Positions 9,149 to 19,713 of a DNA stretch of 64,000 nucleotides are shown here, piece by piece. A program made the translations under genes and the position numbers. Below the pieces are notes generated by a model. That model was not told where the DNA came from and searched no databases. It worked only from the letters and a program-made list of their open reading frames with translations. The stretch's first letter is position 1. The number at the start of each line of letters is the position of its first letter. The DNA is from Apibacter raozihei (lineage in GTDB: Bacteria > Bacteroidota > Bacteroidia > Flavobacteriales > Weeksellaceae): assembly GCF_004014855.1 (NCBI RefSeq), contig NZ_CP034930.1:2461716-2525715 (forward strand). Reading direction: 5' to 3'.

Positions 9149-10450
9149 ATGCGTACTAAATCGGTTGGAAAAAAGAAAATCAATGTAATAACATTAGGTT
9201 GTTCAAAAAATGTATATGATTCAGAAGTCCTGATGAGTCAGCTTAAAGCTAATGGAAAAGAAGTAGTTCACGAAAAAAAAGGAGACATTGTAGTAATTAA
9301 TACTTGCGGATTTATCGATAATGCAAAAGAAGAAAGTATATCCACTATTTTAGATTACGTTGAGCAAAAAGAACAAGGTAAAGTTGATAAAGTATTTGTT
9401 ACCGGATGTTTATCCGAACGATATAAACCGGATTTAGAAAAAGAAATTCCTAATGTAGATCAGTACTTTGGAACCAGAGATTTACCACTTTTATTAAAAG
9501 CGTTAGGGGCTGATTATAAGCATGAGCTGGTGGGTGAACGTTTAGTTACCACTCCTAGACATTTTGCTTATCTGAAAATTTCAGAAGGATGCGACAGACC
9601 TTGTAGCTTTTGTGCAATTCCCTTAATGCGGGGCGGACATATTTCAACACCCATCGAAGAACTGGTAAAAGAAGCAAAATTGTTGGTTAAAGGCGGAACC
9701 CGTGAACTGATACTGATAGCTCAGGATTTAACTTATTATGGGTTAGATATTTATAAAAAAAGAGCTTTGGCTGATTTATTAAATGAATTGGTGAAAATTG
9801 ATGGATTAGAATGGATAAGACTTCACTATGCTTTTCCTACAGGTTTTCCTCAGGATGTTCTTGATATCATGAAAGAACAGCCTAAAATTTGTAATTACTT
9901 AGATATTCCCCTTCAACATATTTCTGACGATATATTAAAATCAATGAAAAGAGGGACAACGAAAGAAAAAACGAATAGACTCATCAATGATTTTAGAGCT
10001 AAAGTTCCTGATATGGCCATTAGAACTACTTTAATAGTCGGATATCCGGGAGAGAGCAGAGAGCATTTTGAGGAATTAAAAGAATGGGTTGCACAGCAAA
10101 GATTTGACAGACTTGGTTGTTTTACTTATTCTCATGAAGAAAATACAACCGCTTTTAAATTAGATGATACAGTTTCTGAAGAAGAAAAGCAAGAAAGGGT
10201 TAATGAAATTATGGAAATACAATCCAAGATTTCCTGGGAATTAAATCAAGAAAAAATAGGAAATACTTACAAATGTATAATTGATAGAAAAGAAGGGGAT
10301 TATTTTATAGGAAGAACTGAATATGATTCTCCTGACGTTGATAATGAAGTTTTGGTTCCTGCGGAATCTACCTATTTATCGATAGGTAGTTTCGTTAATG
10401 TTAAAATTGTTAGAGCTGAAGATTTTGATTTATACGGAGAAGTTATTTAA
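9149..10450 (+). CDS. rimO: Ribosomal protein S12 methylthiotransferase RimO
   Basis: A radical SAM enzyme of 433 residues that adds a methylthio group to the conserved Asp of ribosomal protein uS12. The N-terminal UPF0004 domain carries three cluster cysteines at C18 (TLGCSKN), C53 (NTCGF) and C87 (TGCLSE). The radical SAM Cx3Cx2C motif is EGCDRPCSFCAIP (C148, C152, C155), followed by a C-terminal TRAM domain (about 370-433). Motifs IRLHYAFP, DIPLQH and TLIVGYPGE distinguish RimO from MiaB. Length is normal. The start at 9149 fits the promoter spacing, and a bidirectional hairpin follows. Confidence 0.96.
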   Translation: MRTKSVGKKKINVITLGCSKNVYDSEVLMSQLKANGKEVVHEKKGDIVVINTCGFIDNAKEESISTILDYVEQKEQGKVDKVFVTGCLSERYKPDLEKEIPNVDQYFGTRDLPLLLKALGADYKHELVGERLVTTPRHFAYLKISEGCDRPCSFCAIPLMRGGHISTPIEELVKEAKLLVKGGTRELILIAQDLTYYGLDIYKKRALADLLNELVKIDGLEWIRLHYAFPTGFPQDVLDIMKEQPKICNYLDIPLQHISDDILKSMKRGTTKEKTNRLINDFRAKVPDMAIRTTLIVGYPGESREHFEELKEWVAQQRFDRLGCFTYSHEENTTAFKLDDTVSEEEKQERVNEIMEIQSKISWELNQEKIGNTYKCIIDRKEGDYFIGRTEYDSPDVDNEVLVPAESTYLSIGSFVNVKIVRAEDFDLYGEVI

Positions 10451-10486
10451 TTTGAAATAAAGAATCTAAATATTATATATATGAAA

Positions 10487-10510
10487 AAACTCCGGAAATT
10501 TCCGGAGTTT
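10487..10510. terminator. Bidirectional terminator between rimO and rlpA
   Basis: A perfect 24-base palindrome whose arms are AAACTCCGGAAA and TTTCCGGAGTTT, with A and T runs at both ends. It separates the converging genes rimO (+) and the RlpA-like gene (-), so it probably works in both directions. Confidence 0.85.
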
Positions 10511-10534
10511 TACATATAATATTACTTTTAATTT

Positions 10535-11023
10535 TTATAAAACTTCATAAGTTACATTTAACACACCAGCATTAAGACTAGTTAATTCAGCAAAAGCAGC
10601 TTTACTTAAATCAAAAACTCTTTTAGGAACAAAAGGTCCTCTATCTGTAATTCTAACAATTACCTCTTTACCGTTTTTAGGATTTCTTATTTTAACTTTA
10701 GTACCAAAAGGTAAAGTTTTATGTGCGGCAGTATATTCATTCATATCATATTTTTCACCGCTGGAAGTTTTTCTTCCATGAAATCTGTCCCCATACCAAG
10801 AAACTCTCCCTGATAAAGAAAGTTCTACAGCTTCTTCTTCAATACTTTTAATAATTTCTTTAGTTAAAGTATCATTTGTAATAGAGTCAAATTGTAAAGT
10901 ATCTCCTTTTACTAAATTATGCTTAGAATGTTCGGTAATATGATCTGTTTCAGTATCATTAATTTGCATTGCTGTAAAAGAAAGAGACATTAATAAGACT
11001 ACTGCTAATGTTACTCTTTTCAT
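10535..11023 (-). CDS. rlpA: RlpA-like septal/cell-wall protein (double-psi beta-barrel)
   Basis: A 162-residue exported protein with a signal peptide (MKRVTLAVVLLMSLSFTAM), a spacer of about 50 residues, and an RlpA double-psi beta-barrel at about 70-162. The barrel shows GRVSWYGDRFHGRKTSSGEKYD, LPFGTKVKIRNPKNGK and VRITDRGPFVPKRVFDLSKAA. RlpA proteins bind or cleave denuded peptidoglycan at septa. The catalytic-type Asp of RITDRGPF is present, but there is no SPOR domain, as is usual for short Bacteroidota members, so lytic activity is uncertain. It converges on rimO across a shared terminator. Confidence 0.88.
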   Translation of the reverse strand: MKRVTLAVVLLMSLSFTAMQINDTETDHITEHSKHNLVKGDTLQFDSITNDTLTKEIIKSIEEEAVELSLSGRVSWYGDRFHGRKTSSGEKYDMNEYTAAHKTLPFGTKVKIRNPKNGKEVIVRITDRGPFVPKRVFDLSKAAFAELTSLNAGVLNVTYEVL

Positions 11024-11306
11024 AAATTGTTTTTTTGTTTCATTTGCTGGGCAAAATTACAATTGGCAAAAATTAAAAAGTGTTAAAATATTTATTTAGA
11101 CTTGAAATCACATATAAAAGACCGCCAATTATCAGTAGACAAAGGAAAATTCATGCATTGTTAAAAAAATGTTAAATAAACTTCAATATGTTAATTTTTT
11201 TAGCGTTTTAATATCATTATATTGTTAATATATTGTTATTCAGTGTTTTATATATATTGAGGTTTATGTGAAAAATTGTATTTTTGACTATTATAAAATG
11301 TTGACT

Positions 11307-11795
11307 ATGAATAAAGTTTTAATCATTTTGCTTATACCTTTAATATTTATGAGTTGTATTCAGGTTGAGCAAAGAAAAAATATAAAAAAAACAGAAGAAT
11401 ATTACAAAGTATTTTCAGAAGGAAAGAATATAGAACAATTTCTGGATTTTTATTCAGATTCAGATCCTATATGGAACGATGCCGTTTCACAATCTTCATA
11501 TAAAAATAAAGAAAACATAAAAAATAAGTGTCTTTCAATTTGGAATGATAAAGAGTACGAAGGTTCTAAAACAGTTTCTATAAATCAAATGCTTGCAAAT
11601 GACAGTATTGTTGTTGTAAATGGGCACTACAATTCTTATTATTACAATAATAGTAAATATGATAAAGTTCAGTTTACCGCTTGGTTATATTTTGACAAAA
11701 AAAATAAAATAAAAAAGCAAGTTGAGTGGATTCAATATCCATTTGAGGATCTACAATCAATTATTATTTTTAATCAAAACACGCAAATACAATAA
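11307..11795 (+). CDS. NTF2/SnoaL-like lipoprotein
   Basis: A small lipoprotein of about 162 residues. The reading frame is open from a GTG at 11268, but the lipoprotein signal starts cleanly at the ATG at 11307 (MNKVLIILLIPLIFMSC, lipobox FMSC), so that start is chosen. The mature part begins VEQRKNIKKTEEYYKVFSEGKNIEQFLDFYSD and ends WLYFDKKNKIKKQVEWIQYP, which fits the cone-shaped NTF2-like/SnoaL fold often annotated as nuclear transport factor 2 family. No catalytic residues can be assigned. It stands alone before alaS, with a 70-base gap. Confidence 0.65.
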   Translation: MNKVLIILLIPLIFMSCIQVEQRKNIKKTEEYYKVFSEGKNIEQFLDFYSDSDPIWNDAVSQSSYKNKENIKNKCLSIWNDKEYEGSKTVSINQMLANDSIVVVNGHYNSYYYNNSKYDKVQFTAWLYFDKKNKIKKQVEWIQYPFEDLQSIIIFNQNTQIQ

Positions 11796-11835
11796 TTTTA
11801 TTCGGATGTAATACTAACAATCCTCTTAAATTTAG

Positions 11836-11843
11836 TACTTTTG
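11836..11843 (+). promoter_or_regulatory. Putative -7 promoter element of alaS (TACTTTTG)
   Basis: Matches TAnnTTTG and lies 23 bases upstream of the alaS ATG. Confidence 0.5.
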
Positions 11844-11865
11844 TAAGCCAAAATTCAGTAGAGAT

Positions 11866-14475
11866 ATGACTTCACAGCAAATCAGACAAACATTTCTTGA
11901 TTTTTTTGAATCTAAAAAGCATACGATAGTTCCGTCTGCACCCATAGTTTTAAAAGATGATCCCACACTTATGTTTTCCAATTCAGGAATGACCCAGTTT
12001 AAAGACTTTTTTCTTGGATATAAAGAACCTAAAAGTGTCAGGGTGGCTGATACCCAAAAGTGTCTTCGGGTTTCCGGAAAACATAATGATTTGGATGACG
12101 TAGGTAAAGATACTTACCACCATACCATGTTTGAAATGTTGGGTAACTGGAGTTTTGGAGATTATTTCAAAAAAGAAGCAATTGACTGGGCTTGGGAGCT
12201 TTTAACCGAAGTATACAAAATACCTAAGGATTGTTTATATGTAACTATTTTTGAAGGAGATGCTAAGGAAGGGTTGACAAGTGATATGGAAGCCTTTAAC
12301 TACTGGAAGCAGCACATAGACGAAAATCGTATCTTATTAGGTAATAAAAAAGATAATTTTTGGGAAATGGGTGATACAGGACCTTGTGGTCCATGTTCTG
12401 AAATACATGTAGACATAAGATCGACCGATGAAAAAGCCAGTATTGATGGAAAAACATTGGTTAATCAGGATCACCCTCAGGTCATTGAAGTATGGAATCT
12501 TGTATTCATGGAATTTCTACGCAAAGCCGACGGAAGTTTAGAAAAATTACCTAAGCAAAATGTTGATACTGGAATGGGGTTTGAAAGACTGTGTATGGTA
12601 TTGCAAAATAAAACATCAAACTACGATACAGATGTATTTACGCCTTTAATTAAGCGTGTAGAAGAACTTACAGGGTACAAATATGGAAATAATACAGCTA
12701 CAGATATAGCTTTTAGAGTAGTTGTAGATCACGTAAGGGCAGTGGCATTTGCAATTGCAGATGGACAACTACCTTCCAATTCAGGAGCAGGTTATGTAAT
12801 CAGACGTATTTTGCGAAGAGCTACAGGATATGCATATAGATTACTTAATAAAAAAGAACCAGTTTTGTTTGAATTAATTTCAGTTCTTAAAAGTCAGATG
12901 GGGAAATTTTTCCCCGAAATAGACCAACAGGAAGAATTGATTACTGAAGTTATAAAAGAAGAAGAAACAGGCTTTTTAAGAACTATAGAACAAGGATTGG
13001 TAAGATTAGGATCTTTCATTGATTCGAACCCTGATTTAAAAGTTATACCTGGTGATGTAGTTTTTGAATTATATGATACTTATGGATTTCCTTCTGATTT
13101 GTCAAGAATTATTGCAGAGGAAAAAGGTTTATCAGTAGATGAACTAGGTTTTGAAGAGCATATGATTAAGCAAAAAGAAAGATCTAAATCTGCAAGTACA
13201 TTTAAAAATTATGACTGGGAAATATTAGAAGATGATTCTGAAGAAGAATTTGTAGGGTATGATTTTTTGGAAACACATGTTAAAATTACACGATTTAGAA
13301 AAGTTGAAAATAAAGACGGTGAGTTTTATCAGCTGGTTTTTCAGGTAACTCCTTTTTATGCTGAAAGTGGTGGACAGGTAGGAGATATAGGATATATAGA
13401 AAACCCAAATGAAAAGATTGAAATAATCAATACCCGAAAAGAAAATAATTTAATAGTTCATATTGTAAAAGAACTACCCAAATACCCTGAATTTCCTTTT
13501 AATGCAGTAGTTGATAAAAAAAGGAGAGAAGCTATAACAAAAAACCATTCAGCAACCCATTTATTGCATGAAGCTTTACGAGAAGTGCTGGGTACTCATG
13601 TTGAACAAAAAGGTTCGTATGTTGGACCTGAATATCTACGGTTTGATTTTTCTCATTTCAGTAAACTGACAAATGAAGAAATTTTTGAAGTTGAAAAAAA
13701 GGTGAACATGAAAATCTATGAAAGACTGGATTTGGATGAAAATCGTTCAGTACCTTTTAAAAAAGCTTTAGAAATGGGAGCAATGGCATTATTTGGTGAA
13801 AAATACGGAGATGTTGTCAGAGTTATCAAATTTGGAGAATCCGTAGAACTTTGCGGGGGTACTCATGTTAAAAATACTCAGGATATTATTTTCTTTAAAA
13901 TTATGAGTGAATCTTCAAGTTCTGCAGGAGTAAGAAGAATAGAAGCTATAACAGGAGAAGTTGGGATAAATTTCCTTAAAGAGCAGACAACTCAATTTTA
14001 TGAACTGCGAGCTTTATTAAAAAATACAGATGATCCGGTTAAATCAGTAGAGAAATTAATAAACGAAAACGAACAACTAAGAAAGCAGGCAGAGATATTA
14101 TTAAAAGAAAAAGCATTAAATGAAAAATCTAATTGGTTAAACTCAATAGTTGAAATAAATGGAATAAATTACTTAGGTTTAATTACAGATTTAAACAATG
14201 CAGCAATCAAAGACTTAGTGTTCCAATTAAAAAATGAAAAAGAAAATTTATTTATTATCATTGGTACAAAAACAGATGATAAACCAACAATTTCAGTAGG
14301 CATATCTGATGATTTGGTTGATAAAGGATTACATGCTGGAAAAATAGTTAAAGAACTTGCCCGTGAAATTAACGGAGGAGGAGGAGGACAACCTTCTTAT
14401 GCTACTGCCGGAGGTAGTAATACGTCAGGACTGGATAATGCCTTGCAAAAATCTAAGCAATGGCTTTCAAATTAA
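11866..14475 (+). CDS. alaS: Alanyl-tRNA synthetase
   Basis: Class II aminoacyl-tRNA synthetase of 869 residues that charges tRNA-Ala and edits mischarged Ser/Gly. The N-terminal catalytic core is complete ([72 protein letters not shown]). The editing domain keeps the zinc ligands HSATHLLH and CGGTHV. The C-terminal C-Ala domain ends in the glycine-rich [17 protein letters not shown]. Length is normal, with no disruption. A -7 element and a downstream terminator mark it as a single-gene transcript. Confidence 0.98.
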   Translation: MTSQQIRQTFLDFFESKKHTIVPSAPIVLKDDPTLMFSNSGMTQFKDFFLGYKEPKSVRVADTQKCLRVSGKHNDLDDVGKDTYHHTMFEMLGNWSFGDYFKKEAIDWAWELLTEVYKIPKDCLYVTIFEGDAKEGLTSDMEAFNYWKQHIDENRILLGNKKDNFWEMGDTGPCGPCSEIHVDIRSTDEKASIDGKTLVNQDHPQVIEVWNLVFMEFLRKADGSLEKLPKQNVDTGMGFERLCMVLQNKTSNYDTDVFTPLIKRVEELTGYKYGNNTATDIAFRVVVDHVRAVAFAIADGQLPSNSGAGYVIRRILRRATGYAYRLLNKKEPVLFELISVLKSQMGKFFPEIDQQEELITEVIKEEETGFLRTIEQGLVRLGSFIDSNPDLKVIPGDVVFELYDTYGFPSDLSRIIAEEKGLSVDELGFEEHMIKQKERSKSASTFKNYDWEILEDDSEEEFVGYDFLETHVKITRFRKVENKDGEFYQLVFQVTPFYAESGGQVGDIGYIENPNEKIEIINTRKENNLIVHIVKELPKYPEFPFNAVVDKKRREAITKNHSATHLLHEALREVLGTHVEQKGSYVGPEYLRFDFSHFSKLTNEEIFEVEKKVNMKIYERLDLDENRSVPFKKALEMGAMALFGEKYGDVVRVIKFGESVELCGGTHVKNTQDIIFFKIMSESSSSAGVRRIEAITGEVGINFLKEQTTQFYELRALLKNTDDPVKSVEKLINENEQLRKQAEILLKEKALNEKSNWLNSIVEINGINYLGLITDLNNAAIKDLVFQLKNEKENLFIIIGTKTDDKPTISVGISDDLVDKGLHAGKIVKELAREINGGGGGQPSYATAGGSNTSGLDNALQKSKQWLSN

Positions 14476-14500
14476 TTTTAATAAATTTATCATAAATTAC

Positions 14501-14536
14501 AAACCTTTTTAGATTAAACCTAAAAAGGTTTTTTTA
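14501..14536 (+). terminator. Rho-independent terminator of alaS
   Basis: The 12-bp stem AAACCTTTTTAG (14501-14512) and CTAAAAAGGTTT (14520-14531) has a 7-base loop and a following T run, 26 bases after the stop. Confidence 0.82.
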
Positions 14537-14627
14537 TTTACAGCTCCTATAAATTCTTATCCTAGGTTAATAATTTTTAAAGCTAAATCGTCGTAAATTT
14601 ACTAAAACAAATAATGACGATATAAAT

Positions 14628-15662
14628 ATGGAGCTAGGAATAAGCATGTTTGGAGATATAAGAATAGATCCACATACAGGGAAAATTCAGCCGGCACAGC
14701 AACGAATAAATGAATTATTAGAAGAAATCAGGTTAATGGATGAAGTAGGTCTGGATTATTTTGGAATAGGAGAGCATCACAGAGCTGACTATGCAGTTTC
14801 AAGTCCTGAAATTATTCTTGCTGCAGCTGCAACAATGACAAAAAATATAAAACTAGGAAGTGCTGTTACAGTTTTAAGTTCAGCAGATCCAGTAAAAGTT
14901 TACCAAAATTTTGCCACCTTAGATTTGATATCCGATGGGAGAGCAGAGATTATGGCAGGGCGAGGAAGTTTTATTGAGTCATTTCCTTTATTCGGGTTCA
15001 ATCTTGATGATTATAACGAGTTATTTGAAGAGAAATTAAATTTGCTTTTAGAAATAAATGAACAAAATAATATAACATGGAAAGGTAAATTTAGAGCCTC
15101 ATTGAATAATCAGCAAGTATTACCCAGAGCAAAAAATGATCAATTAAATATATGGCTGGCAGCCGGAGGAACTCCGGGATCTGTTATCAGAGCTGCTAAA
15201 CTGGGCTTACCTTTGATGATAGCAATTATTGGAGGTAATCCTGCAAATTTTAAACCCTTGTTTGATTTATATAAACAAGAATATATTAACAATGGTCATA
15301 GTATGGATAACTACCAGGTAGGTATTCATTCACATGCTTTATTTGGAGATACCAGCGAAGAAATAGCAGATAAATACTATCCATATTATTCGGCTCAAAT
15401 GGATAGAATTGGAAGCTCAAGAGGCTGGCATAAATATAGCAAAAGTCAGTTTAATGCTGGAAGAAGTGCTAATGGAGCTATTTTTGTTGGAGATGTAAAT
15501 CAAACAATAGATAAAATATTATATCAGCAAGAATTATTCGGATTAACCAGGTTTGCAGCTCATATGGATGTGGGAGCTCCGGAGCATAAAGACATTATGC
15601 ATGCTATCGAACTATATGGAACAAAAATAGCTCCACAAGTAAAAAAATCACTGGATAAATAA
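14628..15662 (+). CDS. LLM-class (luciferase-like) flavin-dependent oxidoreductase
   Basis: A 344-residue TIM-barrel flavoprotein of the bacterial luciferase-like family (F420/FMN-linked). The N-terminus MELGISMFGDI, the segment EVGLDYFGIGEHHRADYAVSSPEIILAAAA, SAVTVLSSADPVKVYQNFATLDLISDGRAEIMAGRGSF and LPLMIAIIGG are family signatures. It groups with the MsnO8/YhbW-like oxidoreductases whose substrates are mostly unknown. It has no obvious operon partner, and bidirectional hairpins lie at both sides (14501, 15697). Confidence 0.88.
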   Translation: MELGISMFGDIRIDPHTGKIQPAQQRINELLEEIRLMDEVGLDYFGIGEHHRADYAVSSPEIILAAAATMTKNIKLGSAVTVLSSADPVKVYQNFATLDLISDGRAEIMAGRGSFIESFPLFGFNLDDYNELFEEKLNLLLEINEQNNITWKGKFRASLNNQQVLPRAKNDQLNIWLAAGGTPGSVIRAAKLGLPLMIAIIGGNPANFKPLFDLYKQEYINNGHSMDNYQVGIHSHALFGDTSEEIADKYYPYYSAQMDRIGSSRGWHKYSKSQFNAGRSANGAIFVGDVNQTIDKILYQQELFGLTRFAAHMDVGAPEHKDIMHAIELYGTKIAPQVKKSLDK

Positions 15663-15696
15663 GATTTTTATATAATTTTAATTAACAGTTAATTAA

Positions 15697-15726
15697 AAAA
15701 AGCAGTATTAATTTAATACTGCTTTT
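15697..15726. terminator. Bidirectional terminator
   Basis: Arms AGCAGTATTA (15701-15710) and TAATACTGCT (15714-15723), with A run before and T run after, lie between the converging LLM oxidoreductase (+) and acyl-CoA ligase (-). Confidence 0.82.
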
Positions 15727-15750
15727 ACTTTCAAAAAATTATCTCTCGAA

Positions 15751-17508
15751 TTATTTTTTGTACATATCTTCAATTAATGATTTAAATTTTTCTAAAACAA
15801 TTTTGCGTCGGACTTTTAATGTAGGAGTAATTTCCCCGGAATTCATATCAAAATCTGAAGGAAGTAATTGAAATTTTTTTATTTGTTCAAAACCTGCTAA
15901 ATGCGCTTGCAATTGATTAATACGTTCATTATAAAAATCTTTAATACCTTTTATCGAAACAAGTTCATCAGTAGAATTAAATTTAATATTTAAATTTTTA
16001 GCAAACTTTTTAAGAGCTTCAAAATTAGGTACAATCAGTGCAGTAACGTAAGGCTGGTTATCACCAATAATCACAGCTTGCTGTATATAGTTATCATTAG
16101 TTAGCATGTTTTCAATAGGTTGTGGAGAAACATATTTTCCATTAGAAGTTTTAAGTAAATCCTTAATACGATCCACAATAATTAAATTTCCTTTCTCATC
16201 AAACTTACCAGCATCCCCAGTTTTAAACCATCCATCTTTTGTGAAAACCTTTTGGGTTTCTTCTTCTTTTTTATAATATCCTTTAAAAACTCCATATCCC
16301 TTAATAAGAACTTCATCCTCATCACCAATAGCCACCTGTACTCCCGTAACTGGTTTACCTGCAGTTCCATGTTCATAATGAGTAAAAGGAAACGCCGTAA
16401 CAGTAGCCATCGTTTCAGTTAATCCATAACCAATGGTTAAATGAATACCAATAGCATCGAAAAAGCGTGTTATATCGGAAGTTATCGAAGCACCTCCCAC
16501 AGGAATAAACCATAAACGTCCGCCTAGTTGTTCTTTTACTTTTTTGAAAGCAAGTTTATTGGCTAAATTATATTTTAATGCTAAAGATAACGGAATTTTT
16601 TCTTCTTTTCTTTTAAGCTCTGATACTTTAGCACCTACAGATATAGACCATTTGAAAAACTTCTGTGCAGCCTTTGAACTGTTTTCGATTTTTTCATTAA
16701 TAGAATTATATATTTTCTGAAATAACCTAGGTACTGAGCACATAGTTGTCGGCTTCACTTCTAGCAAATACTGGGCAATTTCTTTAGGATATTCACAAAA
16801 ACTCAACTCTCCACCACACGAAAGTACAAACGAGCTCCAGCAATTTTCAAAAACATGGCTTAGAGGTAGAAAGACAAGAGAATTTTCGTGAGAAGGATAA
16901 ATATTAAAAAATTTGATATGAGCTTCACATACATTTATAAAACCTCCATGAGAAAGCATTACTCCCTTAGGTTCTCCGGTAGTTCCGGAAGTGTATATGA
17001 TAGAAGCTATTTCATCGTCATCTTTTTCATAAACATCAAAATGAGCAGATTCATTTTCTATTAGTTTGTGGAAATGAGAAGAAAATTTACTCTTAATTTC
17101 AATAGTGTTTTTTGCAGCAATAATATGCTCAATAGAAGTACTTTTCGAGTATACTTCTAGTAAATTATCGTATTGTTTCTGATTACCTGCTAATACTATT
17201 TTAATATCAGCTTCCTCAATGATATATTTAGCCTGATCTGCAGTCAAAGTACCGTAAATTGGGACTGTAACGGCGCCTGTAGATAATATTGCAAAATTCA
17301 TGATCATCCACTGGGGAATATTGTCAGCATAAATAGCTACATTATCATTAGGTTGTACACCCAGTTTTTTCAGAGAATGGGCCGTTTGCATAATCAAGTC
17401 GTGAAATTCTTTCCACGAATAACTTTTCCATTCGTTATCTTCCTTAAAATTTAAGGCTGTTTTAGTATCTAGTTTTTTATTATCTAATATTAACTGTGAA
17501 AAGTTCAT
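15751..17508 (-). CDS. Long-chain acyl-CoA synthetase (AMP-binding)
   Basis: ANL-superfamily enzyme of 585 residues that activates fatty acids to acyl-AMP and then acyl-CoA (FadD/FAA1 type). The P-loop IIYTSGTTGEPKGVML is at about residues 170-185. LPLSHVFE, GYGLTETMATVT, GWFKTGDAG and the hinge/A10 region (DRIKDLLKTSNGKYVSP) are all present. Length is normal for the bacterial AMP-dependent long-chain ligases near 590 residues. It is transcribed divergently from the GH3 gene at 17683, an adenylate-forming relative, with about 175 bases between them. The shared location hints at linked acyl activation but does not prove it. Confidence 0.93.
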   Translation of the reverse strand: MNFSQLILDNKKLDTKTALNFKEDNEWKSYSWKEFHDLIMQTAHSLKKLGVQPNDNVAIYADNIPQWMIMNFAILSTGAVTVPIYGTLTADQAKYIIEEADIKIVLAGNQKQYDNLLEVYSKSTSIEHIIAAKNTIEIKSKFSSHFHKLIENESAHFDVYEKDDDEIASIIYTSGTTGEPKGVMLSHGGFINVCEAHIKFFNIYPSHENSLVFLPLSHVFENCWSSFVLSCGGELSFCEYPKEIAQYLLEVKPTTMCSVPRLFQKIYNSINEKIENSSKAAQKFFKWSISVGAKVSELKRKEEKIPLSLALKYNLANKLAFKKVKEQLGGRLWFIPVGGASITSDITRFFDAIGIHLTIGYGLTETMATVTAFPFTHYEHGTAGKPVTGVQVAIGDEDEVLIKGYGVFKGYYKKEEETQKVFTKDGWFKTGDAGKFDEKGNLIIVDRIKDLLKTSNGKYVSPQPIENMLTNDNYIQQAVIIGDNQPYVTALIVPNFEALKKFAKNLNIKFNSTDELVSIKGIKDFYNERINQLQAHLAGFEQIKKFQLLPSDFDMNSGEITPTLKVRRKIVLEKFKSLIEDMYKK

Positions 17509-17682
17509 TTTTTCTTTCTATAATTATACATACATCAGTTAGCTATGCTTTTACGCGAGGCAAAAGTATAAATATTATTTAACTAGTAACGTAATGTTAG
17601 TAACAAATCTTATATTATTAATAATGTTTTTGCATTAATAAATGATTATACGTAATTTTAACATTCAAAAAACTTTTAAATT

Positions 17683-19191
17683 ATGGTGTCAGGTATCGTA
17701 AATACTTTTATACAATGGTATGTTAAAAAAAGAGTTAAACAAATGGAAGTATTTATTAACAATCCTATTGATACTCAAAATGCAATATTATCAACACTAA
17801 TATATAAAGCTAAAGATACTGAATATGGAAAGAAATATAATTTTAAAGACATTTCTTCCTATCAAGATTTTAGAAAACAAGTACCTCTGGTTTCTTACGA
17901 AGAGTTTGAATCTTACATAACTCGTGCAAGAAAAGGAGAAAAAGATATTATATGGCCTGGCTCTATTCAATGGTATGCAAAATCATCCGGTACTACTAAT
18001 GCTCAAAGTAAATTTATTCCGATTACTAACGATAGTTTAGAAGAATGTCATTATAAAGCAGGAAAAGATTTATTTTCAATGTACGCTTTTAACAATCCTG
18101 ATACAAAAATATTTGAATGTAAAAATTTAAGGTTAGGAGGTACACGCGAAAATTATGATGGTTTTGATTCCAAATATGGCGATCTTTCTGCTGTACTTAT
18201 TGATAACTTACCCTTTTGGGCTGAATGGAAAAGTACACCCGATAAAGAAGTTTCCTTATTAAAAGATTGGGAAATTAAAATGCCGGCAATAGTTGAGCAG
18301 GTTTTATCTCAGGATGTAGGTAGTTTCACCGGAGTTCCTTCTTGGATGATGGTCTTGTTGAGAAAAGTATTAGACACCACTGGAAAAAAATATATAGATG
18401 AAGTCTGGCCTAATATTGAGTGCTTTTTCCATGGGGGAATAAGCTTTACTCCCTATGCGGAACAATATAGCTCTATATTTTCAAGACCTATAAATTATTA
18501 TGAAATTTATAATGCTTCAGAAGGATATTTTGCTATGCAGGATACTAATCAATCTAAGGATATGCTTCTCATGTTAGATTATGGCATATTTTATGAGTTT
18601 ATACCTATGGATGAATTTTATAATGAGAATCCGACGATAGTATCTTTAGAAGAAGTTCAGTTAAATACTAATTACGCAATGATTATAAGTACAAATGGTG
18701 GTTTATGGCGTTATATAATTGGAGATACGGTTAAATTTGTTTCTCAGATACCTTATAGAATAAAAGTAACAGGCAGAACTAAATTTTATATTAATGCTTT
18801 TGGTGAAGAACTTATGGTTGAAAATGCCGAAAAAGCTCTTAAAATAGCTGAAGAAAAGACAAAAGCAATTATATCCGAATATACGGCAGGGCCTGTTTTT
18901 ATGAATGGAAAAGAAAAGGGTGCGCATGAATGGGTAATTGAATTTACAAAAGAACCGGATTCATTAGATCATTTTACTCAAATACTGGATAAAGAGTTAC
19001 AAAGACTTAATTCAGATTATGAAGCTAAAAGATACAATAATATGACACTTAATCTTCCGATAGTACATTCTGTACGTAAAAATCTTTTTTATGACTGGAT
19101 GAAGCTAAGAGGTAAACTGGGAGGTCAGAACAAAGTTCCCAGACTTGCTAATGATCGTGAATATCTGGATTCAATATTAAGTATAAAATAA
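17683..19191 (+). CDS. GH3-family acyl-adenylate-forming protein (copy 1)
   Basis: A 502-residue member of the GH3 family, known from plant auxin-amino acid synthetases and present without defined role in many Bacteroidota. It shares the acyl-adenylate fold: the ATP-binding loop WYAKSSGTTNAQSKFIPIT (about residues 101-119), the central FFHGGISFTPYAEQY and NYYEIYNASEGYFAMQD, and WRYIIGDTVKFVS followed by VTGRTKFYINAFGEEL. The C-terminal LRGKLGGQNKVPRLANDREYLDSI matches the second copy at 46578-48107. The amino acid and acyl substrates are unknown. Confidence 0.88.
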   Translation: MVSGIVNTFIQWYVKKRVKQMEVFINNPIDTQNAILSTLIYKAKDTEYGKKYNFKDISSYQDFRKQVPLVSYEEFESYITRARKGEKDIIWPGSIQWYAKSSGTTNAQSKFIPITNDSLEECHYKAGKDLFSMYAFNNPDTKIFECKNLRLGGTRENYDGFDSKYGDLSAVLIDNLPFWAEWKSTPDKEVSLLKDWEIKMPAIVEQVLSQDVGSFTGVPSWMMVLLRKVLDTTGKKYIDEVWPNIECFFHGGISFTPYAEQYSSIFSRPINYYEIYNASEGYFAMQDTNQSKDMLLMLDYGIFYEFIPMDEFYNENPTIVSLEEVQLNTNYAMIISTNGGLWRYIIGDTVKFVSQIPYRIKVTGRTKFYINAFGEELMVENAEKALKIAEEKTKAIISEYTAGPVFMNGKEKGAHEWVIEFTKEPDSLDHFTQILDKELQRLNSDYEAKRYNNMTLNLPIVHSVRKNLFYDWMKLRGKLGGQNKVPRLANDREYLDSILSIK

Positions 19192-19228
19192 AGTCCTTTT
19201 TTTGAAAATAAAATTTAAATATAAATTT

Positions 19229-19609
19229 ATGAAAAAATTAGGAATTTTAACAGGAGTTTTATGTATTTTATGCTCATGTTCACGTCCCGCCAATCAGACT
19301 TTGGTTGGTAATGACAGCGATAAACACGGATGTAAAGGTTCCGCAGGTTACCAGTGGTCTCAGTTAAAAAATGATTGTATCCGTACATTTGAAGATGGAG
19401 TTCAATTGTCTCCTGTAAGTGTTTCAACTTCAGCTGCTTACGTTTTAAAGGTTAAAGATAAGGTTGAAGTGTTTGAGGCTTCAGTTCCCGGATCTGTCGT
19501 TTTAATTAAGCAAAATGACAAAAGCTGGAAAAACGGAGTTTGGGAAGTTGATAATGTAAATGGTAAATATTTGCTTAAAAAAAATGGAAAAGTTATTTAT
19601 CAAAACTAA
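19229..19609 (+). CDS. Small lipoprotein with GSAGYxWS...C motif
   Basis: A small lipoprotein of 126 residues. The chosen ATG gives the signal MKKLGILTGVLCILCSC (lipobox LCSC); the frame is open further up to a TTG at 19202, which would add a Lys/Phe-rich stretch before the signal. The mature part has CKGSAGYQWSQLKNDCIRTFEDGVQL, a motif I associate with uncharacterised Bacteroidota lipoproteins. A beta-rich tail follows (VLIKQNDKSWKNGVWEV, GKYLLKKNGKVIY). Two conserved Cys may form a disulfide. It follows the GH3 gene closely (37 bases), so may be cotranscribed. Function unknown. Confidence 0.65.
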   Translation: MKKLGILTGVLCILCSCSRPANQTLVGNDSDKHGCKGSAGYQWSQLKNDCIRTFEDGVQLSPVSVSTSAAYVLKVKDKVEVFEASVPGSVVLIKQNDKSWKNGVWEVDNVNGKYLLKKNGKVIYQN

Positions 19610-19713
19610 CATAAATTAAGTATTTCCATTGTTTAAAATCCAATTAATTATTTAAAAACATTTTAAAAACTTACTCTGTAAGCTTAATAATTTTAATAGA
19701 GTTATAATAATGT

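Noticed and set aside
11268-11306. GTG start for the NTF2-like lipoprotein
   Set aside because: The upstream codons put 13 extra residues ahead of a clean lipoprotein signal; the ATG at 11307 is the better start.
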